Source: JBEIFW01 sp044370695 (GTDB lineage Bacteria; Actinomycetota; Acidimicrobiia; Acidimicrobiales; Ilumatobacteraceae). Taken from it: a stretch of 6,128 bases of DNA. Position 1 is the stretch's first letter. Each line of letters opens with the position of its first letter. Below are positions 5,573 to 6,128 of this stretch, one piece after another. Both the position numbers and the translations under genes were made by a program. The stretch is from contig JBILVB010000205.1 of the NCBI GenBank assembly GCA_044370695.1, forward strand, positions 1 through 6,128, written 5' to 3'. A model generated the notes under the pieces. That model saw only the letters and a program-made list of their open reading frames with translations. It did no database searches and was not told the DNA's origin.

Positions 5573-6128
5573 GTGCCCGGGATGCTCGCCGTCGTCTGCG
5601 TCCGTGACGGCGTGCTGCCCTCGGGCGGCGCCGAAACGGTCGCCGAATGCGACGGGGTGGCGCTGCTGGTCGGCACGCAGACCGCCACCGCGGCGGACGG
5701 TCTGGCGGGCGTGGCGCGGGAGCTGACCGCCTGGGAGACCGGCGGCTTCGCGCCCGGGGCCTGGGCCGCGGCGCTGGCACCGGCACTCGCGACCTACCGG
5801 GCGGTGGTGCTGCCGGCCTCGCCCGACGGGCGGGACCTCGCACCGCGCCTCGCCGCCGCGCTCGGCCGGCCGCTGCTGGCCGGGGCGCTGCGGGTGCGGC
5901 CCGACGGGGCCGAGCTGTCCCGCTGGGGCGGCCTCGCCATCGAAGACGTCGGTGCCGACGGCCCGTTCGTCGCCACCCTGCAGCCCGGCGTGCGCGGCAC
6001 TCCCGCCGTGTCGGGCCCGACGCCGGCGATCCGCACCCTGGACCCCGCCGCCGGCCCCGGCGCACCGGGCGCCGTCGCCGTCGCCGACGCCACGAGCGTC
6101 GCGGTGCTCCCCCCGGACGTCGCCACCA
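5573..6128 (+). CDS. Electron transfer flavoprotein alpha-subunit-like protein, N-terminal part, runs off right edge
   Basis: The frame gives 185 residues from the GTG at 5573. It opens with MLAVVCVRDGVLPSGGAE, continues through an alanine-rich alpha/beta region, and then shows VVLPASPDGRDLAPRLAAALGRPLLAG (about residues 83-109). That stretch corresponds to the ETF-alpha segment before the domain boundary. The following GPFVATLQPGVRG matches the usual family 'T-x-x-P-G' strand. ETF passes electrons from acyl-CoA or other dehydrogenases to the respiratory chain. The FAD-binding C-terminal domain, which would confirm activity, is outside the window. The wording of the N-terminus resembles the divergent ETF-alpha type linked to the redox cofactor mycofactocin, recalled from family knowledge and not tested. 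The beta subunit is not in the window. The start is chosen from the TAGCCT hexamer 7 bases upstream; ATG 5582 is the alternative, three codons later. Confidence 0.8.
   Translation, partial: MPGMLAVVCVRDGVLPSGGAETVAECDGVALLVGTQTATAADGLAGVARELTAWETGGFAPGAWAAALAPALATYRAVVLPASPDGRDLAPRLAAALGRPLLAGALRVRPDGAELSRWGGLAIEDVGADGPFVATLQPGVRGTPAVSGPTPAIRTLDPAAGPGAPGAVAVADATSVAVLPPDVAT

Noticed and set aside
3361..5688. Minus-strand open frame of 775 codons spanning VOC, LLM and META genes
   Set aside because: It crosses three well-supported genes, two of them on the other strand, and has repetitive Gly/Arg/Ala composition without any domain. It is a frame shadow.

Overview
The window looks like chromosomal DNA from a high-GC actinobacterium. 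The coding strands have strong G/C bias at third codon positions, starts are ATG or GTG, several genes lack a Shine-Dalgarno sequence, and an F420/LLM-type oxidoreductase fragment, a family III CoA-transferase and an ETF-alpha-like protein are present. The style suggests Acidimicrobiia (Ilumatobacter-like), but that is inference from composition and gene content. No mobile element, RNA gene, CRISPR array or origin is visible, and no gene-free stretch exceeds about 100 bases.

Layout. Positions 1-554 (minus) hold the N-terminal part of a CaiB/BaiF-type CoA-transferase that runs off the left edge. A 95-base divergent promoter region (555-649) separates it from a two-gene plus-strand operon. The first gene is a CbbQ/NorQ-type MoxR AAA+ ATPase (650-1474). 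It is translationally coupled by a GTGA overlap to a NorD/CbbO-type VWA-domain protein with an intact MIDAS (1471-3303). Together they would form a chaperone machine that activates a metalloenzyme, but no recognisable client (Rubisco or NO reductase) is in view. The operon ends in a 4-base tail-to-tail overlap with a minus-strand two-domain VOC (glyoxalase/bleomycin-resistance-like) protein (3300-4037).

The VOC start codon overlaps the start of a plus-strand ORF (4036-4635). That ORF is only the C-terminal half of an LLM-class flavin/F420 oxidoreductase; the N-terminal half of the barrel is missing. Next come a lipoprotein with two META (HslJ-like) domains (4690-5550) and the N-terminal part of an ETF alpha-subunit-like protein (5573 to the right edge), which resembles the divergent type linked to mycofactocin.

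The most interesting points are the orphan AAA+/VWA activase pair, the LLM gene cut exactly at a divergent start, a recurring TAnnnT hexamer 7-8 bases before start codons (leaderless-transcript architecture), and a strong internal ribosome-binding site in the lipoprotein gene that could yield an unexported form. I see no clear evidence of a wholly new system.
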